NCBI GenBank assembly: GCA_024635995.1
Contig: JAGXHW010000006.1
Span: 62,001-126,000 of the forward strand
DNA: 64,000 nucleotides
Origin: Clostridiaceae bacterium
GTDB lineage: Bacteria > Bacillota > Clostridia > Peptostreptococcales > Tindalliaceae
Direction of reading: 5' to 3'
Shown here: in pieces, positions 25,803 to 34,870 of the stretch
How the letters are laid out: the number at the start of each line of letters is the position of its first letter
Position numbering within the stretch: the first letter of the stretch is position 1
The notes under the pieces: generated by a model
Database searches by the model: none
Seen by the model: the letters and a program-made list of their open reading frames with translations, nothing else
Told to the model about the DNA's origin: nothing
Position numbers and translations under genes: made by a program

Positions 25803-26381
25803 TTATTCTTTTCTTACTATTATTATTAATTTGGGGGCAGATTCAACTGCATTGCTTCTAATTATTTCCATCACACCCCAGGATTTTGACGTTAGATTCC
25901 TGACATATGTAAGTAGCTCCGTCTGCTCAGTCTTACCTTCCTCGTGCCCTGAATATGACACAATGGAAATATACCCTCCTACTTCAAGGTAATGATGAAC
26001 GAGTTGATCCAACACACATTTTATGCCAGGCCAGGAGGTTGATACTTCTTTGTCTGATCCTGGTAAATAGCCAAGGTTAAACATAACGGCTTTTAATGGT
26101 TTGTAGGCATATTTCGCAAAGTGGCTGTGGCTGTCCAATATTAATTCAACCGTAGGGTCTTGTTCTTTCCATCCATTGTTAATCAATACTTTTTTTGTCT
26201 GGTATATGGCATGCTGCTGAACATCGAATGCAATGACTTTGCCAGTCGGTTGTACCCTTTTCCACAAGAAGAGGGTATCATAACCGTTGCCCATGGTTGC
26301 ATCCATCACAAGATCACCCGCATTTATTCGATTGTACAGCAGCTCCTGCGCCAGCTGAGCCACACGATAGATTGGTGTCAT
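25803..26381 (-). CDS. mnmM: SAM-dependent tRNA methyltransferase MnmM (YtqB family)
   Basis: This small class I methyltransferase belongs to the rRNA_methylase/YtqB family. The Bacillus member, MnmM, methylates 5-aminomethyl-2-thiouridine at the tRNA wobble position. The SAM motif I is DATMGNGYDTLFL; VIAFDVQQHAI, MFNLGYLPGSDKE and ISIVSYSGHEEG are further family landmarks. ATG at 26381 is chosen because AAAGGA lies eight bases upstream, and it overlaps the stop of the preceding gene by four bases (ATGA). Its 192 residues fit the family. Confidence 0.85.
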   Translation of the reverse strand: MTPIYRVAQLAQELLYNRINAGDLVMDATMGNGYDTLFLWKRVQPTGKVIAFDVQQHAIYQTKKVLINNGWKEQDPTVELILDSHSHFAKYAYKPLKAVMFNLGYLPGSDKEVSTSWPGIKCVLDQLVHHYLEVGGYISIVSYSGHEEGKTEQTELLTYVRNLTSKSWGVMEIIRSNAVESAPKLIIIVRKE

Positions 26382-26806
26382 TTGCAACATCCTTTGTAAA
26401 TCATATCAGTTTTCATCACATAACACTCGGGATGGATGGTAAGGAGCACTGCCGTTATTTCATCGGGCATTGTTTCTTTTATCGTCAACAATGGTTCAAA
26501 AAATGAGCTCAAAAGAACGTGTTCACGAACCATTTTTTCATCAGCAATGATCCAGGTGAGATTTTCTCTTTGAAAAGTGTGACAAGCAGTTCTGATTAAA
26601 CCATCAAAGATGAGGTCACTTGTCAAACCGTTGGTATGAATTACTTCCAATTTCAACAGCAACGGCACCATTGGATACTTAACAGAAAATTGAATGACGC
26701 CCAGTGTAACAGTTCTGTCCCGAAAGACAAACATTCTGTCACTGTCACCTGAGATCCCCAATTGTTCTTTTTCATCTTTATTCTTTGCTTCCAGAATTTC
26801 GATCAT
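26378..26806 (-). CDS. Hypothetical protein, possibly GNAT-like
   Basis: The 142-residue product is not recognised with confidence. Its pattern of short beta-strand-like segments (MFVFRDRTVTLGVIQFSV, PLLLKLEVIHT) and a helix around LIFDGLIRTACHTFQREN recalls a GCN5-related acetyltransferase fold, but no acetyl-CoA loop is seen. No signal peptide or membrane segment is visible. ATG at 26806 with GGGGA upstream is chosen over the preceding TTG. The four-base overlap with mnmM suggests a coupled function, perhaps in tRNA or rRNA modification; that is inference only. Confidence 0.7.
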   Translation of the reverse strand: MIEILEAKNKDEKEQLGISGDSDRMFVFRDRTVTLGVIQFSVKYPMVPLLLKLEVIHTNGLTSDLIFDGLIRTACHTFQRENLTWIIADEKMVREHVLLSSFFEPLLTIKETMPDEITAVLLTIHPECYVMKTDMIYKGCCK

Positions 26807-26842
26807 CAATAATCCCCGCCATCACATAGAGTCAATTGGTTG

Positions 26843-27604
26843 TTAACTAAAGCGTTCATTGCTTTTTTTGTTTTTTTTAGAAATTGGTGCCTTCTTTTCT
26901 TTTCGTTTTATCAAATTCTCAACTTCATTCTTTCTAAGAAATCGCCATTCACCTGGTTCAAGGTCCTCCAATGTTAAGTCCCCAATTGCCACCCTTTTTA
27001 ACTGACTTACCGGATAACCCAAGGTTTCACACATTTTTCTTACCTGGCGATTTTTACCTTCTCGTAAAACAATTTCCACCAGACAACGGTCCTTTTGTTT
27101 TTCCAGAATTCGTATTTTGGCAGGCAGGGTTACATAATCTTCTACCTGTAAACCTTTTCGAAACTTTTGCATGTTTTCTTCAGTGATAATGCCATGGAGC
27201 AATGCCTGGTACACCTTTTCTGTTTCGTAACGTGGATGTGTTAATTTTAGCGCCAATTCACCGTCATTGGTCAAGAGAATCAAGCCTGATGTTAAATAAT
27301 CTAACCTGCCCACCGGATACAGCCGCTCTTTCACATTAACCAGATCAACCACCGCTGGGCGATCAAACTGGTCATGGGCTGTTGATACATACCCAATGGG
27401 TTTGTGCAGCAGGATGGTGATTTTTTCTTGCTTTTGTTCAATGATCTTGCCACGATAGGTTATTTGATCCTGTTCAGGGTCAATCTGCACACCCATTTCA
27501 GTGATAACCTGTCCATTAACAGTGACAAGACCTTCTTCAATGTACTTTTCAGATTGTCTTCTTGATGCAACGCCGTTCATGGCCAGAAACTTTTGAAGTC
27601 TCAA
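26843..27604 (-). CDS. rluB: 23S rRNA pseudouridine synthase, RsuA/RluB/E/F family
   Basis: This enzyme isomerises uridine to pseudouridine in large-subunit rRNA. An S4 RNA-binding domain opens the protein (MRLQKFLAMNGVASRRQSEKYI in outline), followed by the catalytic domain with the Asp in VGRLDYLTSGLILLTNDG and the closing motif EGKNRQVRKMCETLGYPV. The last 25 residues are Lys-rich. The start is TTG at 27604, with AAGGAG eight bases upstream. It follows asnS by 12 bases. RluB is the likely member but RluE/F cannot be fully excluded. Confidence 0.92.
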   Translation of the reverse strand: MRLQKFLAMNGVASRRQSEKYIEEGLVTVNGQVITEMGVQIDPEQDQITYRGKIIEQKQEKITILLHKPIGYVSTAHDQFDRPAVVDLVNVKERLYPVGRLDYLTSGLILLTNDGELALKLTHPRYETEKVYQALLHGIITEENMQKFRKGLQVEDYVTLPAKIRILEKQKDRCLVEIVLREGKNRQVRKMCETLGYPVSQLKRVAIGDLTLEDLEPGEWRFLRKNEVENLIKRKEKKAPISKKNKKSNERFS

Positions 27605-27616
27605 TTGAAGCACTCC

Positions 27617-28912
27617 TTACGGATAAATCCGGTTTAATGTTCGTGCGAATGGTATGGTCTGGCGAATGTGATCAATGCCGCAAATCCAGGCAACTGTTCG
27701 CTCAAGCCCCAATCCAAACCCAGAATGTGGCACAGTCCCATACCTCCTTAATTCAATGTACCACTGGTACACTTCTTCGGGAAGATTTTCAGCCCGAAGT
27801 TTCGTCAGCAGCAAGTCCAAATCGTGGATACGTTGTGAACCACCAATGATTTCGCCATAGCCTTCCGGCGCAATTAAGTCGGCACCGAGGATGACTTTGG
27901 GATCTTCCGGATCCGGTTGCATATAGAAGGCTTTCATTTCAGTTGGAAAATGAGTGATAAACACTGGCTTATCATATTGATCAGCAATATATGTTTCGTG
28001 AGGCGCACCAAAATCATCACCCCATTCAAAGGTGAAATCTGCCTTTTTAAGCATTTCAACAGCTTCTGTATAGGTTATACGTGGAAAGGGTGGTTTGATT
28101 TTTTCAAGGGCACTTGTGTCCCGTTGTAATAAGGCTAGTTCTTTCTTTCGATTAGTCAGAACACGTTGAACAATATACGACACCATGTCTTCCTGCACTT
28201 CCAGATTTCCCTCAAAATCAACAAAGGCCATTTCAGGTTCTATCATCCAAAATTCATTTAAGTGTTTTCTCGTTTTTGATTTTTCTGCTCTGAAGGTAGG
28301 TCCAAAGCTATACACTTTTCCAAATGCCATGGCAGCCGCTTCAGCGTATAACTGCCCTGTTTGCGACAGGTAAGCATTCTCGCCAAAGTAATCAATTTCA
28401 AACAACTCAGTTGTTCCCTCGCAACTTGCAGGTGTTATGATCGGTGGTTCCACCAGGGTGAAACCATTCTCATGAAAATATTCCCGTAGACCCAGATTGA
28501 TTTCATCTCTTATTTTTAAAATCGCATGCTGACGCGGTGTTCTCATCCACAAATGACGAAAATCCATTAAAAAATCTGTCCCATGTTCTTTCAGCGAGAT
28601 GGGATAACCTTCTTCAGCTTCTGCAACCACTTCTACGTTGTTAACCAATAATTCATACCCAAGGATAGACCTGTCATCCTTCTGAACCAATCCCGTAACA
28701 TGAAATGATGATTCTTGTGGCAACCCTTTACAGGTTGTAAAGACTTCTTCTTCCACTTCTTTCTTAACAACAACGCCCTGGATAAATCCAGATCCATCCC
28801 GTATTTGCAAAAAGATAATTTTACCACTGGATCGTTTATTGTACAGCCAACCGGAAATCGTCACCTCCTGGCCTTCAAATTTATGGATGTTTTCGATGGT
28901 TGCTTTTAACAT
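27617..28912 (-). CDS. asnS: Asparagine-tRNA ligase
   Basis: AsnRS charges tRNA-Asn with asparagine. The N-terminal OB-fold anticodon-binding domain (1-105) contains [22 protein letters not shown]. The class II catalytic core has [21 protein letters not shown] (motif 2 region, in outline) and motif 3 [15 protein letters not shown] near the C-terminus. Its 431 residues are at the short end but complete. GGGAGG stands six bases before the ATG. Neighbours are purB upstream and rluB downstream in what looks like one operon. Confidence 0.95.
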   Translation of the reverse strand: MLKATIENIHKFEGQEVTISGWLYNKRSSGKIIFLQIRDGSGFIQGVVVKKEVEEEVFTTCKGLPQESSFHVTGLVQKDDRSILGYELLVNNVEVVAEAEEGYPISLKEHGTDFLMDFRHLWMRTPRQHAILKIRDEINLGLREYFHENGFTLVEPPIITPASCEGTTELFEIDYFGENAYLSQTGQLYAEAAAMAFGKVYSFGPTFRAEKSKTRKHLNEFWMIEPEMAFVDFEGNLEVQEDMVSYIVQRVLTNRKKELALLQRDTSALEKIKPPFPRITYTEAVEMLKKADFTFEWGDDFGAPHETYIADQYDKPVFITHFPTEMKAFYMQPDPEDPKVILGADLIAPEGYGEIIGGSQRIHDLDLLLTKLRAENLPEEVYQWYIELRRYGTVPHSGFGLGLERTVAWICGIDHIRQTIPFARTLNRIYP

Positions 28913-28926
28913 GTTTATCCTCCCAA

Positions 28927-30366
28927 CTACACGGTGAGTTCATTTGATGCTGCTGGTTTCCATGGATATTCCCTCAGAACAGGTTGAACATAATCATCAA
29001 TAAACTGCTGGGTTTGTTCAGGTGCTCTTCCAATAAAGTTTTCCGCTTTCATGATGTCCATCAGATCAACCAGGGATAATCCAAAAACGGGATCATCTAC
29101 GATACGGTTTATCAGGTCGTTTTCTTTTCCTTCAATTTTCACTTTTTCTGCTGCTTTCATTGAATGTACACGAAGCTGTTCATGAAGCTCCTGTCGATTG
29201 GCACCTTTTTTTACGGCTTCCATCAAAATGTTTTCAGTTGCCATAAAGGGGAGTTCTTTTTCAATGTGTGCTGCTATCATTTTATCATAGACCACCAGGC
29301 CACTGAATACATTAAGGGCGATGTCCAACACTGCGTCCACCGCTAAAAACGATTCCGGTATGCTCATCCTGCGATTGGCTGAATCATCAAGGGTTCTTTC
29401 AAACCATTGGGTAGACTGTGTCATTGCAGCATTCTGCTGTAATGAAATGACCCAACGGCACAGTGAAGCTATTCTCTCAGAACGCATGGGATTACGCTTA
29501 TAGGCCATTGCCGACGAACCCACTTGGCTGACTTCAAAAGGTTCTTCAATTTCCTTTAAATGCTGTAACAATCGCAAATCATTTGTCATTTTATGTAAGG
29601 ACTGACCAATACCGCTCAGCACTGATAACACTTCAAAGTCAATTTTACGCGTGTATGTTTGCCCAGTTACAGGTATTCTGTCAGTAAAACCCATGATTTT
29701 AGCGATTTCCCGGTCCAGTTCATTAACTTTTTCATGGTCTCCGTTAAACAATTTCAAAAAACTGGCTTGTGTACCCGTTGTGCCTTTGGCACCTCTGAAC
29801 TTCATACGTTCAAGCTGGTGCTGAACATTTTCAAAATCCATCAGAACATCGTATAGCCAGAGCGTTCCCCTTTTGCCAACAGTGGTTAATTGCGCTGGTT
29901 GAAAATGAGTAAACCCTAAAGTGGGTAACTTTTTATACGTCAGACAAAAGGATGCCATCTGGTCCATAAGCCTTAGCAGCTTTTCAGAAATAATCTGAAG
30001 ACCCTGTTTCATCAGTATTAAATCAGTGTTATCACCAACGTAGGCACTGGTGGCTCCCAAATGAATGATTGGCATGGCCTTCGCACATTGAACACCAAAA
30101 GCGTGCACATGGGCCATTACATCATGGCGAATTTCTTTTTCTTTCGCCTTTGCCACCTCGTAATTCACGGTATACTGATGTTTTTCCATCTCTTCAATCT
30201 GTTCAGTAGTGATGGGAAGTCCCAGTTCCCGCTGTGTTTTTGCCAGGGCGATCCATAATTTTCTCCAAGTCTGAAATTTGTTGTCTGCAGAAAATATTGC
30301 AAGCATTTCTGAACTTGCATACCGCTCAATCAATGGGTTTTCATACTGCTGGTGCTGTGTTTTCAT
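28927..30366 (-). CDS. purB: Adenylosuccinate lyase
   Basis: PurB carries out two fumarate-releasing steps of purine synthesis: SAICAR to AICAR and adenylosuccinate to AMP. The superfamily signature is seen as [17 protein letters not shown], and the His-containing catalytic region as [13 protein letters not shown] and [16 protein letters not shown]. At 479 residues it belongs to the longer form found in many anaerobes. AAGGGAG precedes the ATG. It starts 23 bases after the PHP gene. Other purine genes are absent from the window. Confidence 0.95.
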   Translation of the reverse strand: MKTQHQQYENPLIERYASSEMLAIFSADNKFQTWRKLWIALAKTQRELGLPITTEQIEEMEKHQYTVNYEVAKAKEKEIRHDVMAHVHAFGVQCAKAMPIIHLGATSAYVGDNTDLILMKQGLQIISEKLLRLMDQMASFCLTYKKLPTLGFTHFQPAQLTTVGKRGTLWLYDVLMDFENVQHQLERMKFRGAKGTTGTQASFLKLFNGDHEKVNELDREIAKIMGFTDRIPVTGQTYTRKIDFEVLSVLSGIGQSLHKMTNDLRLLQHLKEIEEPFEVSQVGSSAMAYKRNPMRSERIASLCRWVISLQQNAAMTQSTQWFERTLDDSANRRMSIPESFLAVDAVLDIALNVFSGLVVYDKMIAAHIEKELPFMATENILMEAVKKGANRQELHEQLRVHSMKAAEKVKIEGKENDLINRIVDDPVFGLSLVDLMDIMKAENFIGRAPEQTQQFIDDYVQPVLREYPWKPAASNELTV

Positions 30367-30389
30367 GAGATTCTCCCTTCAGATGCATT

Positions 30390-31223
30390 CTACTTATTCT
30401 GTTTATTGTCAAAATATTGACGTATTGGCCCGATTGGAACACTGCACTGTCCTATATCGCTGGCACGAATACCTGTATTTGGCGGTGCATGAAAGTCTGA
30501 TCCACCTGTAACCAATAACTGATGTTTATGGGCAAGTCGTAAGTATCGCTGGGTTTCTTCATCCGTATGGTTTGGATAATAGGCTTCGATGCCCATCAGG
30601 CCGGCATCAATCAGCCCCACAATCAATGAATCATCATTCATTAATCCAGGGTGTGCCAATACAGAAACACCCCTCAGCCGATGAATCAATAAAATGACTT
30701 CATTGGGGTCCAGTTTAAACCTGGGTGCATAGGCTGGTTGTCCCAGTTTTAAATAATGCTCGAACGCATCCTGTACAGAATGTACACCACCACTGTTAAC
30801 CATAGCCCTGGCAATATGAACCCGGCCAACAATACCTTCACCAGCTATTTTTTCAACCTGCTCAAGATCAATTTGAAAACCCAGGTCCACCAGTTTATTA
30901 ACCATTTTCAACGCTCTTAAACTTCTGGATTCTTTTAATTTGGTTAATAGATTTAGCAAAGCTTTGTCAGTTTCATCGATTCCATACCCCAGTAAATGAA
31001 CTTCAACATTGTTAATTTCTGTACTAAATTCTATGCCTGGCAGAAACCAGAAATCCTTGTGGGCTTTCGATGTCTTCTTACCTTCAGCCAAACTGTCAAC
31101 CGTATCATGATCAGTGATGGCAAGGCCGCCTAATCCTATTTTTACGGCATATTCAATCAGTTTCGTTGCATTTAACACACCATCGGATGCATGCGTATGC
31201 GTGTGCATATCAATACGTTTCAC
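30390..31223 (-). CDS. PHP-domain phosphoesterase (TrpH/RNase AM-like)
   Basis: This 277-residue metal-dependent phosphoesterase of the PHP family is related to E. coli RNase AM (YciV/TrpH), which degrades short RNAs and 3',5'-nucleoside bisphosphates. Metal ligands appear as RIDMHTHTHASDG at the start, LAITDHDTVDS near residue 37, LPGIEFSTE, SVLAHPGLM and the C-terminal GGSDFHAP. The start is GTG at 31223, and its ribosome binding site is weak. It is first in the operon with purB and asnS. The exact substrate is inferred from the family. Confidence 0.88.
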   Translation of the reverse strand: MKRIDMHTHTHASDGVLNATKLIEYAVKIGLGGLAITDHDTVDSLAEGKKTSKAHKDFWFLPGIEFSTEINNVEVHLLGYGIDETDKALLNLLTKLKESRSLRALKMVNKLVDLGFQIDLEQVEKIAGEGIVGRVHIARAMVNSGGVHSVQDAFEHYLKLGQPAYAPRFKLDPNEVILLIHRLRGVSVLAHPGLMNDDSLIVGLIDAGLMGIEAYYPNHTDEETQRYLRLAHKHQLLVTGGSDFHAPPNTGIRASDIGQCSVPIGPIRQYFDNKQNK

Positions 31224-31301
31224 GAAATCACATCATTTCATTAAATATGACAACAACAAGCGTCATTTAAGTGCGTAATACTTATATTATAAACTAAAAA
31301 C

Positions 31302-31321
31302 AGCCTGCTTCATAGCAGACT
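31302..31321 (-). terminator. Second of two tandem terminators after rny
   Basis: On the - strand AGTCTGCT pairs with AGCAGGCT (one G-U pair) across an ATGA loop and is followed by TGTTTTT. It lies 55 bases beyond the rny stop. Together with the stronger hairpin at 31336-31363 it separates rny from the PHP-purB operon. Confidence 0.7.
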
Positions 31322-31335
31322 TTAAGGTTAAATAG

Positions 31336-31363
31336 AAAAGCGGCCAAACAACTGGCCGCTTTT
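31336..31363 (-). terminator. Intrinsic terminator of rny
   Basis: AAAAGCGGCCA and TGGCCGCTTTT form a perfect 11-bp GC-rich stem with a six-base loop, and the stem itself ends in TTTT on the - strand. It begins 13 bases after the rny stop codon. Confidence 0.92.
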
Positions 31364-31376
31364 ATCTTTCGATGAT

Positions 31377-32921
31377 TTATTTTGCATATTCAATTGCGCG
31401 TGTTTCCCGAATCACATTAATCTTAATCTGTCCGGGATATTCTAGTTCATTTTCAATTCGTTTGGTTAAGGTGCGTGCCAGCATAACAATATCTGCGTCG
31501 CTATAGGATTCAGGTTTAACTAATATCCTGATTTCCCTGCCAGCTTGAATCGCATAAGATTTTTCAACTCCGTCATAGTCATTAGCAATTTCTTCCAGTT
31601 TTTGCAGCCTTTTAATATACGACTCCAATGTTTCTCTTCTAGCGCCGGGTCTTGCTGCTGAAATCGCATCTGCAGCAGTTACCAACACTGCTTCAATGGA
31701 TTGTGGTTCATAGTCACCGTGGTGTGTAGATATGGCGTGAATGACTTCCTTGGATTCTTTGTACTTTCTCAGTAAGTCCATGCCTATTTCAACATGGGTA
31801 CCTTCAACTTCATGGTCGACCGCTTTACCAATATCGTGAAAGAGTCCGGCCCGTTTTGCGACTTTTATGTCTACTCCCAGTTCTGTCGCCATAATGCCTG
31901 CCACATGCGATACTTCAACAGCATGTTTTAACACACTTTGTCCATAACTGGTCCGGAATTTCAAGCGACCAAGTAATTTAATGAGTTCAGGGTGAACATT
32001 ATGAACCCCTGCATCAAAGGCAGCCGCTTCACCTTCTTCTTTCATCATGGTTTCAACTTCTTTTTTCGCTTTATCAACCATTTCTTCAATGCGGGCAGGA
32101 TGAATTCTGCCGTCGACAATCAATTTTTCAAGAGCAACCCTGGCAATTTCTCTTCTTATTGGGTCAAACCCAGATAAAATAACTGCTTCTGGTGTATCGT
32201 CAATAATCAAGTCAATACCGGTAAGTGTTTCCAAAGTTCGGATATTTCGACCTTCACGTCCAATTATGCGCCCTTTCATCTCATCATTAGGTAGTTGAAC
32301 CACTGTCACAGTGGTTTCCGCCACATGGTCTGCAGCACATTTTTGAATTGTATACGTGATAATTTCTTTGGCACGTTTTTCCGCTTCCTCTTTTGCCCTT
32401 GCTTCCATCTCTTTGATCATCATAGCAGTTTCAACCTTAATTTCCTTTTCAACATCACGAAGTAATAATGTTTTTGCTTCTTCGCCCGTTAATCCGGACA
32501 ACTCTTCTAACTTTAGTTTTTCTTGTTCCCGTAACTTCTCCAGTTGTTCGCCTTTTTCTTCAAGGTCCACTAATTTTCGAGAAAGCTTATCTTCCTTCTT
32601 TTCAAGGTTATCTGCTTTCCGATCCAGCGTTTCTTCCTTTTGAATTAATCGGCGCTCAATTTTTTGAAGCTCATTGCGCCTTTCTCTGCTTTCTCTTTCG
32701 AATTCACTGCGAAGTTTATGAACTTCTTCTTTGGCTTCAATCAGAAGTTCTTTCTTAGTTGTTTCCACTTCTTTTTGTGCATCTTCAATCAGCTTTTTAG
32801 CTAATTGTTCAGCGGAATTAATTTTTCCTTCAGCAATGGATTTTCGAATAAAATAGCCGATAAGGCATCCAACAACGGCAACCAAGACGATAACAATAAT
32901 CGTAATGCCATTAAATACGAT
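31377..32921 (-). CDS. rny: Ribonuclease Y
   Basis: RNase Y is a membrane-anchored endonuclease that starts mRNA decay in Firmicutes. After an N-terminal transmembrane helix comes a long charged coiled coil (about residues 40-190), a KH domain with [15 protein letters not shown], and an HD domain with [15 protein letters not shown] and HVEIGMDLL. The first ordinary start codon (TTG 32885) would cut into the membrane helix. The open frame extends to an ATC at 32921, nine bases after a strong AAAGGAGG, and adding these 12 residues gives a normal anchor. ATC would be a rare start codon, so a sequence error or unusual initiation is possible. Its own promoter lies at 33067-33039. Confidence 0.88.
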   Translation of the reverse strand: MVFNGITIIVIVLVAVVGCLIGYFIRKSIAEGKINSAEQLAKKLIEDAQKEVETTKKELLIEAKEEVHKLRSEFERESRERRNELQKIERRLIQKEETLDRKADNLEKKEDKLSRKLVDLEEKGEQLEKLREQEKLKLEELSGLTGEEAKTLLLRDVEKEIKVETAMMIKEMEARAKEEAEKRAKEIITYTIQKCAADHVAETTVTVVQLPNDEMKGRIIGREGRNIRTLETLTGIDLIIDDTPEAVILSGFDPIRREIARVALEKLIVDGRIHPARIEEMVDKAKKEVETMMKEEGEAAAFDAGVHNVHPELIKLLGRLKFRTSYGQSVLKHAVEVSHVAGIMATELGVDIKVAKRAGLFHDIGKAVDHEVEGTHVEIGMDLLRKYKESKEVIHAISTHHGDYEPQSIEAVLVTAADAISAARPGARRETLESYIKRLQKLEEIANDYDGVEKSYAIQAGREIRILVKPESYSDADIVMLARTLTKRIENELEYPGQIKINVIRETRAIEYAK

Positions 32922-33038
32922 ACTCGGACACCTCCTTTATGAAGTTTTCGCCATTCGGTTTTAGAACATTTCCATTTCAACAAGTCATCTTTTCAAATTC
33001 ATTAGAGTACTACAAAAATATAAACTATGACAAGTATC

Positions 33039-33067
33039 ATTTTATCCTTTTTTATAACAGGTGTCAA
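33039..33067 (-). promoter_or_regulatory. rny promoter
   Basis: On the - strand a consensus TTGACA (33067-33062) is followed after 17 bases by TAAAAT (33044-33039). The -35 lies within a small perfect hairpin (GGTGTCA/TGACACC, 33060-33076). The leader before the rny ribosome binding site would be about 100 bases. Confidence 0.8.
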
Positions 33068-33104
33068 GGTGACACCAATTGTCAGTCTCAGCTCCACACA
33101 AGCA

Positions 33105-33138
33105 AAAGGAGCTGCGTCAAATATACGACAGCTCCTTT
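33105..33138 (-). terminator. recA terminator
   Basis: AAAGGAGCTG and CAGCTCCTTT form a 10-bp stem with a 14-base loop. On the - strand the arm ends in a run of T (TTTTGCTTGT). It lies about 30 bases after the recA stop and upstream of the rny promoter. Confidence 0.82.
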
Positions 33139-33169
33139 GTATCACATGTATTTTACATTCGTTTAGCAG

Positions 33170-34240
33170 TTACTCTTCAGTTAACGTTTCTTTCGCTTTT
33201 GGGGTATTGACTTCAGTCGGAATTACTTTACGCAGCGGCAAATTGTGATGTTCCCGAATTTTATTTTCTATTTCAAGAAATGTATCTGGATTCTCTGTTA
33301 AATACTGTTTGGCCACTTCTCGTCCCTGGCCAAGACGCTGGTCTCCATAGCTGTACCAGGCTCCAGATTTTTTTACAATGTCAATATCTGCTGCCACATC
33401 AATGACATCACCTGATCTGGATATTCCTTCACCGTACATAATGTCAAACTCCGCTTGTTTAAACGGTGGGGCCACTTTGTTCTTAACAACTTTTACCCTT
33501 GTTCTGTTACCAAGGATGTCCGTTCCCTGCTTGATGCTGTCGATTCTCCGAACATCCATTCGGACAGACGCGTAAAACTTTAATGCCCTGCCACCAGGGG
33601 TTACTTCCGGATTCCCAAACATAATACCAACTTTTTCACGTAACTGATTGATAAAGATGGTAGTTGTTCTTGATTTATTGACTGAACCTGCCAGTTTTCG
33701 TAGCGCCTGGGACATTAATCTCGCCTGAAGGCCCACATGAGCATCACCCATTTCACCTTCAATTTCTGCCTTCGGTACCAACGCAGCAACGGAGTCAACG
33801 ACAATGACATCAATTGCGCCACTTCGGACCAATGCTTCTGCAATTTCCAGTGCCTGTTCCCCTGTATCTGGCTGTGAAACAATTAGATCATCCACGTCAA
33901 CACCCAGTTTTCTGGCATAGGAAGGATCCAACGCATGTTCAGCATCAATAAAGGCTGCACTTCCTCCATTTTTTTGTGCTTCTGCAATGATATGCAAAGC
34001 AAGGGTTGTTTTACCGGAAGATTCGGGACCATAAATCTCTATGACGCGTCCTCTTGGAACACCACCAAGTCCCAGTGCAATGTCCAGATTAATGGACCCT
34101 GTGGAAATACATTCAAGTTGGAGTCTTGATTCTTCTCCAAGTTTCATGATTGAGCCTTTACCAAACTGCTTTTCAATTTGTGTGATTGCCATTTCGAGTG
34201 CTTTTTTCTTGTCCATGTTGTCCCAGCTGTGCTGGCTCAC
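33170..34240 (-). CDS. recA: Recombinase RecA
   Basis: RecA drives strand exchange and stimulates LexA self-cleavage. Walker A GPESSGKT is at residues 71-78, and [12 protein letters not shown] (Walker B), the L1 region and the L2 loop around [12 protein letters not shown] are intact; the C-terminal domain is acidic. Start choice is uncertain: GTG at 34240 overlaps the Shine-Dalgarno-like AAGGCGGTGA. ATG at 34216 gives the usual N-terminus MDKKKALE but has only a weak site. It is preceded by a promoter with a LexA box and followed by a terminator, so it is probably monocistronic. Confidence 0.97.
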   Translation of the reverse strand: MSQHSWDNMDKKKALEMAITQIEKQFGKGSIMKLGEESRLQLECISTGSINLDIALGLGGVPRGRVIEIYGPESSGKTTLALHIIAEAQKNGGSAAFIDAEHALDPSYARKLGVDVDDLIVSQPDTGEQALEIAEALVRSGAIDVIVVDSVAALVPKAEIEGEMGDAHVGLQARLMSQALRKLAGSVNKSRTTTIFINQLREKVGIMFGNPEVTPGGRALKFYASVRMDVRRIDSIKQGTDILGNRTRVKVVKNKVAPPFKQAEFDIMYGEGISRSGDVIDVAADIDIVKKSGAWYSYGDQRLGQGREVAKQYLTENPDTFLEIENKIREHHNLPLRKVIPTEVNTPKAKETLTEE

Positions 34241-34256
34241 CGCCTTTCAAATTATA

Positions 34257-34304
34257 AAACGCATGTTCTATATCATTATATCCTAAGCAGTTTGCCAAAG
34301 TCAA
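34257..34304 (-). promoter_or_regulatory. recA promoter with LexA (SOS) box
   Basis: On the - strand TTGACT (34304-34299), an 18-base spacer and TATAAT (34280-34275) form a promoter. Immediately downstream, over the expected start site, lies GAACATGCGTTT (34268-34257), a LexA box with the same GTTT half-site as at lexA. A second TATAAT occurs at 34256-34251. This placement fits SOS control of recA. Confidence 0.87.
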
Positions 34305-34324
34305 CCAAAGAAAAAAATTAGTTT

Positions 34325-34870
34325 TCATTCTTTCATGATAATGTGCTTGTTTAATTGCAAATAATCAATACCTGATACAATTGTAAAAATGACCGCAGCG
34401 AATATCATAATTTGATCCATGGGAATACCTACATATTTAAATGGATAATTATCCATAAGGATGATAATAATTGCAATGATTTGAGTAATGGTTTTGGCTT
34501 TTCCCCACCAACTGGCTGCTATCACAACACCTTCAGCTGCGGCGACAGCTCTTAAAATACTGATGGTGAATTCTCTTGATATGATAATCACAACAACCCA
34601 TGCCGAAAGTTTTCCCATTTGAACCAAGGAGATCAGAGCTGCAGACACAAGAAGTTTATCCGCTAATGGATCCATAAATTTGCCCAATGTAGTGATTTGA
34701 TTCCGTTTTCTGGCAATATAACCATCAAGGGTATCAGTAAGGGCAGCGGCAACGAATATCAGCGCAGCGATACTTTCTCCGTAGGGAATTTTATTAAGCA
34801 AGAAAATCATGAAGACAGGTATCATAAAAATCCGCAAGATCGTTAACTTATTTGCCAGATTCAGCTTCAC
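34325..34870 (-). CDS. pgsA: CDP-diacylglycerol-glycerol-3-phosphate 3-phosphatidyltransferase
   Basis: PgsA makes phosphatidylglycerophosphate, the precursor of phosphatidylglycerol, in the membrane. The CDP-alcohol phosphotransferase signature is complete: D46, D49, G50, A53, R54, G63, D67 and D71 (around DTLDGYIAR and GKFMDPLAD). Several hydrophobic segments cover the 181 residues. GTG at 34870 is chosen because GGGGGTGA precedes it; the start lies 23 bases inside rimO. CdsA, which makes its substrate, is encoded further along the window. Confidence 0.94.
   Translation of the reverse strand: MKLNLANKLTILRIFMIPVFMIFLLNKIPYGESIAALIFVAAALTDTLDGYIARKRNQITTLGKFMDPLADKLLVSAALISLVQMGKLSAWVVVIIISREFTISILRAVAAAEGVVIAASWWGKAKTITQIIAIIIILMDNYPFKYVGIPMDQIMIFAAVIFTIVSGIDYLQLNKHIIMKE

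Noticed and set aside
25795..25992. + strand frame opposite mnmM
   Set aside because: It is the antisense of conserved methyltransferase codons and has no binding site or known family.
32801..32983. 60-codon Leu-rich frame starting at an ATG in front of rny
   Set aside because: It runs in a different frame over the RNase Y membrane helix; the hydrophobic appearance comes from the same AT-rich codons, and it lacks the expected RNase Y sequence.
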